Assembly: GCA_021464525.1 (NCBI GenBank)
Contig: JADRCO010000249.1
Coordinates: 1-41,092, forward strand
DNA length: 41,092 nucleotides
Reading direction: 5' to 3'
Origin: Rhizophagus sp. LPA8_4_AMF
Taxonomy: Eukaryota > Glomeromycota > Glomeromycetes > Glomerales > Glomeraceae
A model generated the notes under the pieces. The model did not search any database, had not been told where the DNA came from, and saw only the letters and a list, made by a program, of their open reading frames with translations. The translations under genes were made by a program, and so were the position numbers. Within the stretch, counting starts at the first letter, position 1. Each line of letters begins with the position of its first letter. Positions 24,413-35,366 of the stretch are shown one piece after another.

Positions 24413-27400
24413 CAGTGTTGGGCAATTGGACAAATTGAGGTTTTGGACAAATGTCCAAAACCCTGTCCAAAACCTGTCCAAAACCAAAACCTAATTCTGA
24501 ATGGACAAGTTTTGGACAATCACGTGATCTTAATTAATTAATTTAATCGAAATATTTAATTTTACTCAATATAAAAATTAATAATTGTTTTATTATCTGT
24601 TATATTTATTTCAATTAAAGCAAAATCAAGTTACAATATTATAAAAATATCAATTAAATTCTGAAGAAATAGAAATAAATTCAGGTCTTTCTAATTCTCT
24701 AATAAAAATATCACGCAAATCCCATTTTGCATTAGTATCAATAGCAGGATGAGTATAGGAACTTAATAAATCATTATTAATAAGTTCACTATTATCTGTA
24801 TTAGTAAAAGATCGTATTTCTTCTAAAGCCAATAATTCATACCATTCCTCCAATCTTTCTTGCCAATCTTCCTCAGTAGTTATATAACCGGTCTCATCCT
24901 GAAGATCTTCAAGCATTTCTTGAACATTAGTTTGTGATTCTTCATTTTCATTATTAGTTTCTTGATTATTTTGTTCAATAATTGGTAATAATTGTAATTT
25001 TTTGGATTCTTGTTTTCGCTTCTTTTCATTTTCAGTTTGGTGGATATCAGCACGAAGTTGAGCCATAGCTACAACCTTCTCATACTAAAGTAAATTAATA
25101 AATTATTAATATATACTATAATTAAATTTATAAAAAAAAATGTACCTTTAATTTATTTCTTCGTGAAGTATGCAAAAATCCCATTGATGAAAACAATCTT
25201 TCAACAGATGCAGAATTTACGCAAATACTAAAAATTTTTGTAGCAATAAGCCCCAATTCCTTATATCTTGTTGAACAATAATACCAGTATGCTAAGATAT
25301 CATTTTCAAACTGTTCAAATGTTTCATTATTAAAAGGCGATTTTTTTATTCGATAGGATTCAAATTCTAAAAGTAGTTTTATTGGCTTTTGAGATGTCCA
25401 TGCCTGATAATAATAACAAAGCCAATCTCCCATAACTACAAAATTAATTGACTCTAAATCAGGATTAAACTTATCAAGCCTATATTTCGGATGAAGAACC
25501 AAAGCAAGTAGTAATAATGGCTGCTCCCAATCCTTCCAACGTTTCTCAAGACGTGAAATCATGCCTTCAGCCAAAGATCGATCTCCATTTTCTTCCCAAA
25601 ATTTAATAAAATATCCGAAAGCTAAAGCAACATCAAATAGCCGAGCTTTATCTGCCTGTAATTTGTCAAGTGCTCCACAATAAGGCTTCATCAATGTAGC
25701 AAGCTGCGAAATTTGTGACCAAAATAAATCATTCATAATTATTCGGCAAATATTAGTTGGAAGGTAAAGTTCGGTAGATCTTGAAGAAGTTGCTTCAGGA
25801 GGTTCATATCGTGTAACTAAGTTCTTTTTAAAAGTATACAATTAGTATATTAATTTTCAATATTCAAAATAATAAACTTTACGTACTCTTAATGCCTGTT
25901 TTGTTCGAATCAAACTTCTATAACATTCATAATAAGAATTCCATCGTGTATCCCCAGGTCTGATTATTGCGTAATGTTTATTGTAAAGTTCTAATTGTAT
26001 TTTTCTTAATTTTCCAATAAAATACGCATTATTAGGTTGATTAAAGTAAAGAAATAGTTTAACAGCATCAGTAGATGCTTTTGCTAAAGTATTGGATTCT
26101 TTGAAAATTTCACCAACAGCAAGGTTACATTGGTGCGCAAAGCATGGTAAAAAGACATATTCGGGATATTTAAGACGAAGTTGCCTCCTATATAATAGAA
26201 TATACAGTATAAGAATAAATTTATTAATAAATTATTAATTAATAACTATAAATTCTTACCGTGCTGAAGCATATGCAGCAGCGCTATCGCTTACAATTGC
26301 GGCTATTTTAATTGATTTTTCTTTTAATTCCTCAAGAATTTTTTCAATTTGTGGTATAATATCAATTGCACGCTCCCTTTGATCACTTATATCAACTGCT
26401 TTCCATACTAAAGTTTCACCAGAAGGCAATACAATCATAATGCCAAGCAATTCCTGATTTATGATATTTTTCCACCCATCAAATGAAAGGGTAATACCAG
26501 CTTGTTCGTGCATTTCACTTAGCTTTTCCCGACGTAAATTTTCAATGTTTTCAATAGCCTTATTTAAAATTGGTCCAGCTAATTGTTTTCGATCTGGTAA
26601 TTTCAATTTCGGATTCAACCAATTAAAAAATTCAAGAGTTGAAGGATTATTAACCCAATGAAAAGCCCAACCATTAGCTACTGTCATCCTAATTAACAAG
26701 TCATAAAATGTAGGTATCTCAGATTTAGAAATATTTCGTACAATATGTTTAGTTAGTGTTGACTGTTTTTTCTTATCAGGAAAACTTGATTGACTCCAAA
26801 TTGATGATTGTGTAGAATTTGTGCGAAAACTTGATATAGATGTAGTGTCATCTGTTAAAAATATATTTATTAGTATTTTTTCTAAAAGAAAAATTTCTCA
26901 AAAAATTTGAGCATTTACCATCAAGATGTATTCGTTTACTTGAAGGCAGTTCATCTTCACTATCACAATCTTTCAGAATCTTCTCTGCTTCTTCACCATA
27001 TTTATATAAAAAATATTCACAGTTTTTCAAATGTTTTTTGATTCTTTCCTTTCTATTTATCATACTTTTAGCATTTTCTTTTAAAACTTCTGCACATGCT
27101 GTACACACACATTGCCGTTCTTTGTCTCCTGGATTAATTTTTTTTAATATCGTTATAAATGAAGAAAGGTTGTGCTTTGGCCGACCTCCACTATGACGTG
27201 TCATATTAATAAAATTAATTATCTTTCTGTAAATGTAAACTTGTAATATATAAATAATAAAAAAAAAAGATTATCTCGCCACAAATTATTTGTTTAACGA
27301 TCAGCAAAATCTGTCCAAAACTAGTTTAGGACAGTTTTGGACAGTCCAAAATTAGTTTTGGACAGTCCTTAATTGGATTTGGACAGTCCAAAACTCATAG

Positions 27401-27430
27401 ACTTTTGGACATGTCCAAAACCCAACACTG
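24413..27430 (-). mobile_element. hAT transposon, apparently full length
   Basis: The 3018-bp element has perfect 10-bp inverted ends CAGTGTTGGG (24413-24422) and CCCAACACTG (27421-27430), typical hAT termini. Subterminal zones at both ends carry many copies of TTTGGACA or TGTCCAAA in both directions, the usual kind of transposase-binding cluster. Flanking octamers GCCTAATG and CCCTAAAC agree at 5 of 8 positions, so the target duplication is decayed or one flank has been altered. A five-exon transposase gene fills the interior on the minus strand. Confidence 0.9.
24650..27204 (-). CDS. hAT transposase with BED zinc finger, five exons, no visible disruption
   Basis: Exons 27204-26919, 26851-26260, 26187-25887, 25823-25146 and 25084-24650 join in phase across introns of 61-72 bp to give 763 residues. 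Residues 1-65 form a BED-type finger: CTAC (C34, C37) then H58 and C62. The RNase H-like catalytic core shows LSFDGW (Asp about 220), AIVSDSAAAY (Asp about 284) and the hAT-typical CFAHQCNL (about 308-314) and DTRWNSYY. The C-terminal dimerisation region carries ASVERLFSSMG, with the conserved acidic residue, followed by RRNKLK. The tail after 620 is acidic and glutamine/asparagine-rich. The enzyme would cut and paste the element and any relatives with matching ends. Long frames and intact motifs suggest recent activity or selection; expression cannot be seen. Confidence 0.92.
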
Positions 27431-27435
27431 CCCTA

Positions 27436-27669
27436 AACGGTTGACTAAGATACCCGGGTATAATACAAATTCCAGGGGTTAACCTTGTACTACCATGTTA
27501 TTACTCGATTTTTTGTTATTTAAAACTTGTATAATAATCAGAAAAATTTGCGTGCAATACCTAGGCAAAATTATAATATTTAAATAATGAAAGTCAGGAG
27601 AAAATGAACCTTTTTTTAGGTTAAAAAAAGGGGGTATACGATACATTAAGGATACTTTAGTCAACCGTT
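27436..27669. mobile_element. TA-flanked MITE abutting the hAT end
   Basis: A 234-bp element with imperfect inverted ends: AACGGTTGACTAAGATA at the left, and the right end closing TTTAGTCAACCGTT, flanked by TA at 27434-27435 and 27670-27671. One small indel separates the arms. The left TA lies inside the octamer that follows the hAT element, so the two insertions share their boundary. No coding capacity; the short open frame inside is a by-product. Confidence 0.75.
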
Positions 27670-27844
27670 TACCGTTTACGGTAGAAGTTTGAACGTGAAT
27701 AGTAAGAAGCGAAATAGCTTAATACGATAAAATGATGCATAAATAATCTACGGACTTTATTTAAAATAAATAAATAATTAAATAAATAATTAATTAATTA
27801 ATCCAATCTAAAAAAGTATAATCTATTCTCCAAAAATTAAACAA

Positions 27845-28345
27845 TAGTTCAGCAGTTACCATGTATAATTATTAAGCTATGAACGAGCGAAGTTTAAAAT
27901 AGATTCGGAGTAATTTAAATGAAATAACTTTTTAAAATTTTAACTCAAGCAACTCAGTATTACTTCCTATAAAGGAAATTTTTTTAATTTAAGATTACCG
28001 TACACTCTCCATATGATCTTGGATTTATAATATATACTGTATATAAAACTGATAAAATTTCTCTTTTATACGTATTAGTAAAATAGATATTCATTACAGC
28101 AAATATATGTTTATATTTTTACACGAAAAAATAAATAAATAAATAAGTTTTATATCTATTTATTCGACACTTTACATGTGAGTGACGGTCCATAAATTTT
28201 ACTTTCCTTGAATAAATAGCCGAAATAAGACAGCAAAGACATCATGAAAAAACTAAGATTTACGCGTATATTAATATACTGCAATAATAATGATTTGCTT
28301 TTAATTTTAAATGACGATTGATTTAAATAAACAATTTATACTAAA
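27845..28345. repeat. Duplicated 3' flank of the Hsp70-like genes, copy 1
   Basis: This flank of the decayed Hsp70 copy at 28347-28971 matches the flank of the intact gene at 35367-38017 (34490-35360). Shared landmarks include the GCGAAGTTTAAAATAGATTC block, AAGATTACCGTAC, ATTCATTACAGCAAATAT-type sequence, an AATA-rich tract and a block ending near AAGACATCATGAAAAAA. It shows that the duplication unit was larger than the coding region. Confidence 0.75.
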
Positions 28346-28346
28346 T

Positions 28347-28971
28347 ACAACCCAGTAGTTTCTTATTTTAATATCAATAGTATATTTAAGAATTCTCGTA
28401 GTAATAATTTGTACGCTCTATACCGTTTAAAGATAATCCGTCCGTATAATGTAGCTCCACATAAAGTTGCTGCTGTAGGCTGTTTAGGTACCGAAATAAC
28501 ATTTACTTGATTTTGAAAACTCTCGTTTGTTCCTTTGCTGTAAGTATTTGATTTACTAAAACCGCCAACTAAGAACATCGCAGAACATTTTTCTCGAGCA
28601 TCATATCGTTTTTAATAAAAAATTCAGCTTGTAAAAGGAATTTTACTTTTTCACAGAAATATTGAATCATGTATTGAAACTGCCCATAATGATTTCTATT
28701 AATTACAGCATTTTTTACGTAAAAAATCAATAAATTCTTTATCAACAAATGTGCTCCCACAGAAATCACCGGTACCTTCGGCGACTTCACTTAACCGATT
28801 ATTTCCAATTAACTTGTGAATAGTTAAATCTATGGTACGACCGCGCCATCATAAAAGTTGCTACATAATAATTATAAGATTATTATCAAGTAGATATTCA
28901 TAACTTACTTCCTGGTGTTAACCAATCATGCTCCTTTAATAAATTTCGCATATAAGTTACTGCAGCTTCAG
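28347..28971 (-). pseudogene. Decayed HSPA12-like Hsp70 copy
   Basis: The minus strand shows homologues of the last part of exon 5 and of exon 4 of the intact neighbours. Recognisable pieces are MFLVGGFSKS (adenosine motif), SVPKQPTAATLCGATLYG, a segment corresponding to GDFCGSTFVDKEF and the EAAVTYMRN-type exon 4 (28971-28908). A large internal part of exon 5 (the WLIEIDYEDIKAMFDP region) is missing, the frame is broken, and the phosphate-2 segment reads as a damaged form of VDCGGGT. No convincing exon 1, 2, 3 or 6 remains, although a short patch at 29161-29215 may be an exon 2 relic. Confidence 0.8.
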
Positions 28972-29228
28972 CTGTAAACAAAAAACGTTGATTAAATTAT
29001 TTTAACTTATAGCTTTTTCCAAAATTTTGTGAAAAGGCCATAAAAAATCACATGAACTAGTAATATATTTTTATTTTTTCTCTTTTATTTTGTATTTAGG
29101 ATACCTAATTTTGAATATTAGTAAAGTGAAGTAGCTTAAATTGATATTGTAAAATAAATATTACCATTAGCTATACTTTGTAAATATCGTAAATAATCTA
29201 TTTTTGTATCTAAGAAATAAAAATCAGA

Positions 29229-29345
29229 ATAATCTATGGAAGAGCGAATTTTGAAATATCTATCAAATTTACAAATGAAATAACATTAAAATTTTAACTT
29301 TCAAGCAACTAAGTATTACTTCCTATAAAAGAAGTGTGTTTAAAT
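29229..29345. repeat. Partial copy of the Hsp70-flank repeat
   Basis: This stretch shares GAGCGAA, AAATGAAATAAC, AAAATTTTAACT, CAAGCAACTAAGTATTACTT and CCTATAAAAG landmarks with 27890-27980 and 34520-34625. It is a third, diverged copy of the segment that accompanies the Hsp70-like genes. Confidence 0.6.
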
Positions 29346-29683
29346 GAATTAAACTAGGTAAAATATCCCGTGAATGACGTAAATTAAAGGATCACAACAA
29401 GGAAGTTATAACTCCGGAATAAACCCGATAAAGGAGAATGCATTTAATGCATGGTGGTACTCATTAAAAATTATTTCTTCAAAATTAATTATTTTAATAT
29501 CATAATGTACAATACATATACATTATAAATTCGCAAGCAAGGTTAAAAATTTTTTTGTCATCTTATAATTGTGTAATAACTTCAAATTTTGATATAAGAA
29601 AAAAAGACTAGTTAAATGATTATATCATCGAAAAAATTATCTTTTAATATTAGCGATATTATTATCTGAGCAAGTTCGAAAAA

Positions 29684-30485
29684 ATGCTTAATGAACTTGG
29701 TTTTGATAATAAGGAAGTAGAATTGTGGAATGAACCAATTGAGATTCCTCTTGGTGTTTTTATGGCGCTTTTTGTAATTCGCGAAGTTGTTCTTTCTGGT
29801 TTGCACTTTCAAGATATTGAGGAATACCCAGAAATTGCATATGAATGTAAGAAAGGGCAGATTTCTAAATATCTCAAAAAGTTCAATCTGTTAATCCTGG
29901 AAGACTTAAACCTGGAACTGGTGCCCCTGATATACCCTATCCAGATTATATATCAGTGTATAGATTTCAAATCGTTCAAAATACAAATCAAATAAAAATC
30001 CTTGATCCATTAAAGATTAATCCCAATGATAGTAATCAGCATTTCTTATATCGTGGAATACGTACATTAGTTACTATTCCCGTGTTTCTTACATTAGCGC
30101 TAGTATCACCATCAGTAAATAATGAATTTGGTCCTGGTCTTTATCGCATCCCTAATTTGATCTTGCTGTTGAGTATACAGGAAGAAAATGGCGCAATTTT
30201 AGTATTTGATTGGCCTAATTTGGATGGTGATTTTACAATTAAAATTTTGACAGATAGAGATGGGAAGATACTGTCAAAGGTTGGATATGTATGGACGATG
30301 ATAGTAGCCCAGGTCCACCCGACTTAATGCAGCAGATATTATTCAAGGACCTGTATCCAAAAATCATGGGAGTATCTATACTGCAGCAAACAAATTCAAT
30401 CACAGGATTTACAAGTTGTTGCGGTAACACCTGGTGGTATGGATGCAATGGCAAACCGTTTATACGCAATTTTTTATCTTATTAG
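29684..30485 (+). pseudogene. Broken gene of an unnamed fungal family with an FGPGLY segment
   Basis: The plus strand holds coding-like frames at 29684-29995 and 29956-30327 that overlap, followed by further coding-like sequence up to about 30485. Segments such as LYRGIR, FGPGLY and GAILVFDW recall a family of uncharacterised Rhizophagus proteins and, distantly, DUF3990-like or ADP-ribosyltransferase-like folds. That assignment is from memory and uncertain. The copy appears broken at a few places and is treated as a fossil. It sits between two decayed Hsp70-like copies on the opposite strand. Confidence 0.5.
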
Positions 30486-30904
30486 CTAATTTTCTTCTCT
30501 TTCCCCATGCTTTTCTTAATTGCTATTTATAATCATCCTTTTTATTTTCTTAACCAGAAGGACAATACTTAATTTTCTTTATTTAGGGCAAGAGAACAAT
30601 ATTTTTCTATTATATATATAATCAATAATACTATAGAATAATTTTTCAATTATAAAAACTAAATATTGCCACTTTGCTAAAATACTTATTTTTCGATTTT
30701 GGTTGATTAAAGTACAAAAGTCCGATCATTGCGTAGCTGTGCATATTCATTATATAAGGATAGTAATAAACACCAAGAACCAAATGAGAATAATAAAAAC
30801 GTTTATATATTTTTTGGAGTGCATTAAACGCAACATGATATGAAAAAATGTGTGTAGGTGCAATTCCTTTAATATCTACATATAATCTACTAAGTTCTCT
30901 TTAA

Positions 30905-31330
30905 ATGGTAATCTTATATGTTGACAGAATTCTTGAATCATACATTAAAATTGACGATAATGTTGGAATTTACTACTTAAAAATTCAATACATTTCGTGC
31001 TTCTACAGAACATTTAGTCTTATATCCGCCGATCTGTGATAATTTTGGAATGCCAGGATATGTTTCTCAATTTTTTATTTTCAAGTAACGTTAACGGATC
31101 ATCACTTTCCACTACATTAATACAACAAACAGTATAATTTTTTAATTAACCATGTTTTAAATACATATTCTCTTATAATAAGTGTAATACTACAGAAATA
31201 GTAAGAAATACATTTTCATAGAAGTTTGGCCAATTTTCTCCTAAAAATTAATTCAAATTAATAATTAAAAAATTTTGTGTTTTTGATTCATACCTTTCCA
31301 ATTTGTTTAAGACAAACCTTTTACCATTTG
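30905..31330 (-). pseudogene. Second decayed Hsp70-like copy, scattered exon fragments
   Basis: Pieces resembling the intact genes occur in the right order on the minus strand. A patch at about 30905-30965 matches the exon 5 segment around YGQFQYLVQEFCQRVKLPF, one at about 31210-31250 matches the start of exon 3 and its intron, and one at about 31285-31320 matches the exon 2 donor region. Intervening sequence is eroded. Nothing here could be translated. It is older or more degraded than the copy at 28347-28971. Confidence 0.55.
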
Positions 31331-31593
31331 GAAAGTATCATTGTAATCACATCAATAAAATCACAGCAAATAATTATTTTTATAATTTATAAAAAATAAA
31401 TAAACATTTACTCGAAGTATTTTTTTTATATGTAAGTTAATTTTTTTTTTCCAGAATAAACCAACTTTCTTTTAATAAAATAGCCAAAATTAAACGGCAA
31501 AGACATCATGAAAAAACTAGGAGCAATTTTGAAATTTTACACGAATAACACCAGTTAATTTTATCAAATAGATTGATTGATTATAATAATTCA
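31331..31593. other. 3' flank of Hsp70-like gene B
   Basis: Non-coding, AT-rich. A block at about 31478-31545 with GGCAAAGACATCATGAAAAA matches the 3' flanks at 28230-28270 and 35190-35230, so gene B also carried part of the duplicated flank. Confidence 0.6.
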
Positions 31594-34166
31594 CTAGCCA
31601 TCAATTTCAAATTTAGTTCTACAATACTGTCCACTTGTTTCATTTTTTACAGTAACAGCAAATTCCATTTGTCCAAAAGAAAACCCAAATAACAATTTAT
31701 CAAGTTGGCCAGAACCAGAAAGATCAATAATAAGTTTTCCTAAAAGCTCCATACCGGGCTCATCACAATACTCTGCATCGTGTTCTTTAGTATAATATAT
31801 CCTAAAACTTACACTGGATTGCATTGGAGATAGAGGTGTAAAAATTTTCGTAAATTCTTTATTAATACTAACTACAGTACCACGTCTAGCCAAACAATGA
31901 AATCTATCAATGCGCCCATCCCGGATTTTTCTTTCAATTGGATCTTTGTCTTTCATCTAGAGTAAACGTAAAATAAGAATTTCTTAAAAAAAGCTGATAT
32001 AAATATTACTAATTAAATCTAAAGAAACTTACCCAGTAATTTCTTACTTTAATACCATAAGTATATTTAAGAACTCTCGAATAAATAACGGGATTAATTT
32101 TCATATTATTTTCTGAATCATTTAAAGATAATCCATATAATGTAGCTCCACGTGTAATTGCTACCGTAGGGTTTGTGGGTACTGAGATATTTGGTACTCT
32201 ATTTTGAAATGTGTCCTTAATCCTTTTTTGTAAATATCTTGATTCACTAAAACCTCCAACTAAGAACATTGCAGAACATTTTCGTGCGTTAGAAAGTTGT
32301 AAATCTATTAACTTAATAATTCGTTCAACAACAGGATCAAACATTGCTTTTATGTCTTTATAATTAATTTCAATCAACCATTCATTTTCTTCCATTTCAT
32401 CCTTGTTTTTATCTTGGACATACTGTTTTAAATTTGGGGCAACCTCGTCAATATCTAGACAATATGGAAAATTTACAACTTCTCCTGAGAAAGGTAATTT
32501 TACACGTTGACAGAATTCTTGAACTAAATATTGAAATTGACCATAACATTTGTTTTTAAATAAATTTATGGCACTATCTCCAAGTTTTTTACATAAAAAA
32601 TTAATAAATTCTTTATCAATAAATGTGCTTCCACAGAAATCACCAGATCTTTCGGTAACTTCACCTAATTGGTTATTTCCGATTAACTCGCGAATGGTTA
32701 AATCTATAGTACCACCGCCACAATCAACAATCATGAAAGTTGCTAAAATTTAAAATAAAAAAAATCAATTAAACATTTGTTATCATTATTATGTAAATAA
32801 ATATTCGTAACTCACTTCCTGTTGTTAATAAATCATATTCCCGCAATAAATTTTTCATACAATATATTGCTGCAGCTTCAGCTATAAACAAAAAAAAAGA
32901 TTGTTTTATCTATGAATTATATTGATTAAATAATATATATATTTTTAGGATTTTTTACTTACGTTCTGTAGTAAATTGCAACCTTTCTGAATGTATGTCT
33001 TCAATTAATTCTGCATTAAATGCGCAATCTCTCATAATAGCTATTGCTTTGCTTGAATATTCTGCAGGAACAGTAAGAACCAATAATACTTGTTTAAAAT
33101 ATTTAACGCCTGAATAGCTTTTTCCAATTTTTTCCTTAATCATCTTAAAAGTTAATTAAAGTCAGTAAATAAATTAAAATATATAAAATATATTAAATAA
33201 TTTTTAAGGTTACCTCCCCAATTTTTCTAAGATAATCAGTAATAGCCTTTTTATAATCCAATTCATTTGGAAGATGTAGGTTTAAATTGTTTGATACATT
33301 ACTTAAATGCAATTTGAACAACTCAACTGGTTGTGTTTCTTTTCTATTCTGCATCTTTCGACTTGGTCGTTTAACTAGAGCTGAATTTCCCCATGATATA
33401 ACAGTATTATACTGATCATCATATTGAAGTACTGTATTTGTCTTTAGCCCAATTTCTCCAGGCCATTGATCATTTGTAATAATATTTTCTGAATCAGCAG
33501 TATGGCAGTAAGAGAATCCAGAATAAGTTGTTCCAAAGTCTAATCCAACCACAACTCGGATTTCACCGCCGCCGTCTAAATCAAGTAAAGTTTTCGTTTT
33601 TAATCAAAAATTATTATTTTTAAATTTTAAATCTAAATTTATTACAACATACGTTGATTCCTATTGCTTTTAACTTTAGATGATACTAATTCTTTCTTTG
33701 TTGATAGTGGAGTTGATGTTGACCCTTTATTCGGTGCTTCCTTTGCAAAAGAATCCTCAATATAATCAATACTATCATCATCATAATTATTAGTATCATT
33801 CTCATTAACTTTATCAAATTTATCTAATTCCAACTTTCCTAAAGTTTTTTCTAAATTTTGAGAAAATATTTCAAGTTGTTCATTTTTTTGTTTTTCTAAA
33901 TTTTGAATATATTGCTGAAGATGCTTTTCTCTCTCATTAAGGTTTTTATTTTCTTCTTGAAGACTTTCATATTTTCGTTTATACTCTTCTAAATTTTGAG
34001 AAATTATTTCAAGTTGTTCATTTTTTTGGTTTTCTAAATTTAGAACATGTTTTAATTTCCTATTTTCTTCTTGAAAATTTTTACATTGCTGATTAAGCTC
34101 TTTATTTTCTTCTAATAGATTTGACAATCTATTATTTAATTTCTCAAATTTTTCCAAAAAATCCAT
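31594..34166 (-). CDS. Coiled-coil/HSPA12-like Hsp70 ATPase, gene B, six exons
   Basis: Exons 34166-33653, 33575-33214, 33143-32963, 32881-32816, 32742-32033 and 31956-31594 join in phase through introns of 70-81 bp to give 731 residues. Residues 1 to about 115 are a strong coiled coil rich in E, K, N, Q and L, followed by an acidic then basic linker to about 170. The ATPase starts with GLDFGTTYSGF (about 182-192, phosphate 1), has MIVDCGGGTIDL (phosphate 2) and FLVGGFSESRYLQ (adenosine site), all intact. The C-terminal 120 residues replace the classical Hsp70 substrate-binding domain and resemble the HSPA12-type end; there is no EEVD tail. ATP binding is likely; chaperone activity is not established. 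It is a tandem paralogue of gene A with the same intron positions and phases. The join between coiled coil and ATPase rests on one clean intron (33576-33652); two separate genes are possible but less likely. Confidence 0.88.
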
Positions 34167-34231
34167 GATTAATTTTGTTAATCAATTCACATTGTTGTCC
34201 CGCTTGCCGTTAACGATAGGATTTTCGTTCA

Positions 34232-34239
34232 TTTATATA
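34232..34239 (-). promoter_or_regulatory. Likely TATA box of Hsp70-like gene B
   Basis: Read on the minus strand this is TATATAAA, about 66 bases before the start codon at 34166, a usual core-promoter distance. The AT-rich background limits confidence. Confidence 0.45.
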
Positions 34240-34489
34240 TGAATCGATGATCGGCGAAATATCACGTGAAATTGCGCATTAAAAGGGCACAAAAAATCAT
34301 TTTTGGATCAGATCATTAAATAACCTTACTATTAATAGCTTTAATCTTAGAAACATCATTTAACTGGAATGAAAAATTTATCAGAGAAATAAAGGAAATT
34401 TAATGAGAACACCTAAGAAAAAGAAAGCATTCTTTAAGCAAAACAAAAAATAGATGATAATTATACAAAACGCGTTAGAACAAAAATTT

Positions 34490-35360
34490 TGATATGTTAT
34501 CTCCATGTTTAATTATTAAGCTACGGTGCGAAGTTTAAAATAGATTCGGAGTGAATTTAAAATTTAAATGAAATAACTTTTTAAAATTTTAACTCTCAAG
34601 CAACTCCTGTAAAGATATTATTTTAAATTTAAGATTACCGTACCTTTTTTTTGATAACTGATAATTACAAATTACTGAAATTTCTCTATCACGGTGAATT
34701 ATCACGTGAAATTCCGTAAGGCACAGAAACTAAAGCAGTATAAACAAGGGAATCCCAATTTAAAGAAATTCAGTTAGTATTACATTGTAATTATTAAATA
34801 ATCTGATCGGCTAAAGAACGGTCTAAATGGGCTAAAATTTAACATTCACCTTTCGCATCATGCATCTTCAGCAAAAATTGTTATAGAAATAAATCACTTC
34901 AACTGATATTACTTGAGCAACGCCTCAATCATCATTGAGGGAATTCTTTAATATATTGTCTCGTCGTCTGGGCATCAAACAATTCTCAAGCTATAAAAAA
35001 GATACATATTAATGAAATAGATGTTCATTACAGCAAATATGTGTTTATAATTTAATACGAAAATAAATAAATAAATAAATAATAAATAAATAAATAGGTT
35101 TCATAACTATTTATTTGACACTTTGCAAATTACAAGTCCATAAATTTTACTTTCCTTACTTTCCTTGAATAAATAGCCGAAATAAGACAGGAAAGACGCC
35201 ATGAAAAAAATCAAGATTTACGCGTATAATACATAATAAATAACAGATAATATTATATGATTTGCCGAACTTCATACTCAATTTTAAATGATAACATAAT
35301 ATAAAATTTAAATATAAATATAACAATTTATACTAAATAAACCACAGTTCGAATTATAAT
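34490..35360. repeat. Duplicated 3' flank of the Hsp70-like genes, copy 2
   Basis: This is the flank of gene A, homologous to 27845-28345, with roughly 350 extra bases in its middle (about 34670-35010) that have no counterpart in copy 1. It includes an (AAAT)n tract at about 35062-35097 and the block ending near AAGACGCCATGAAAAAA. Confidence 0.7.
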
Positions 35361-35366
35361 GATTCA

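Noticed and set aside
27479-27664. 61-residue minus-strand frame
   Set aside because: It lies wholly inside the TA-flanked MITE, which is non-coding.
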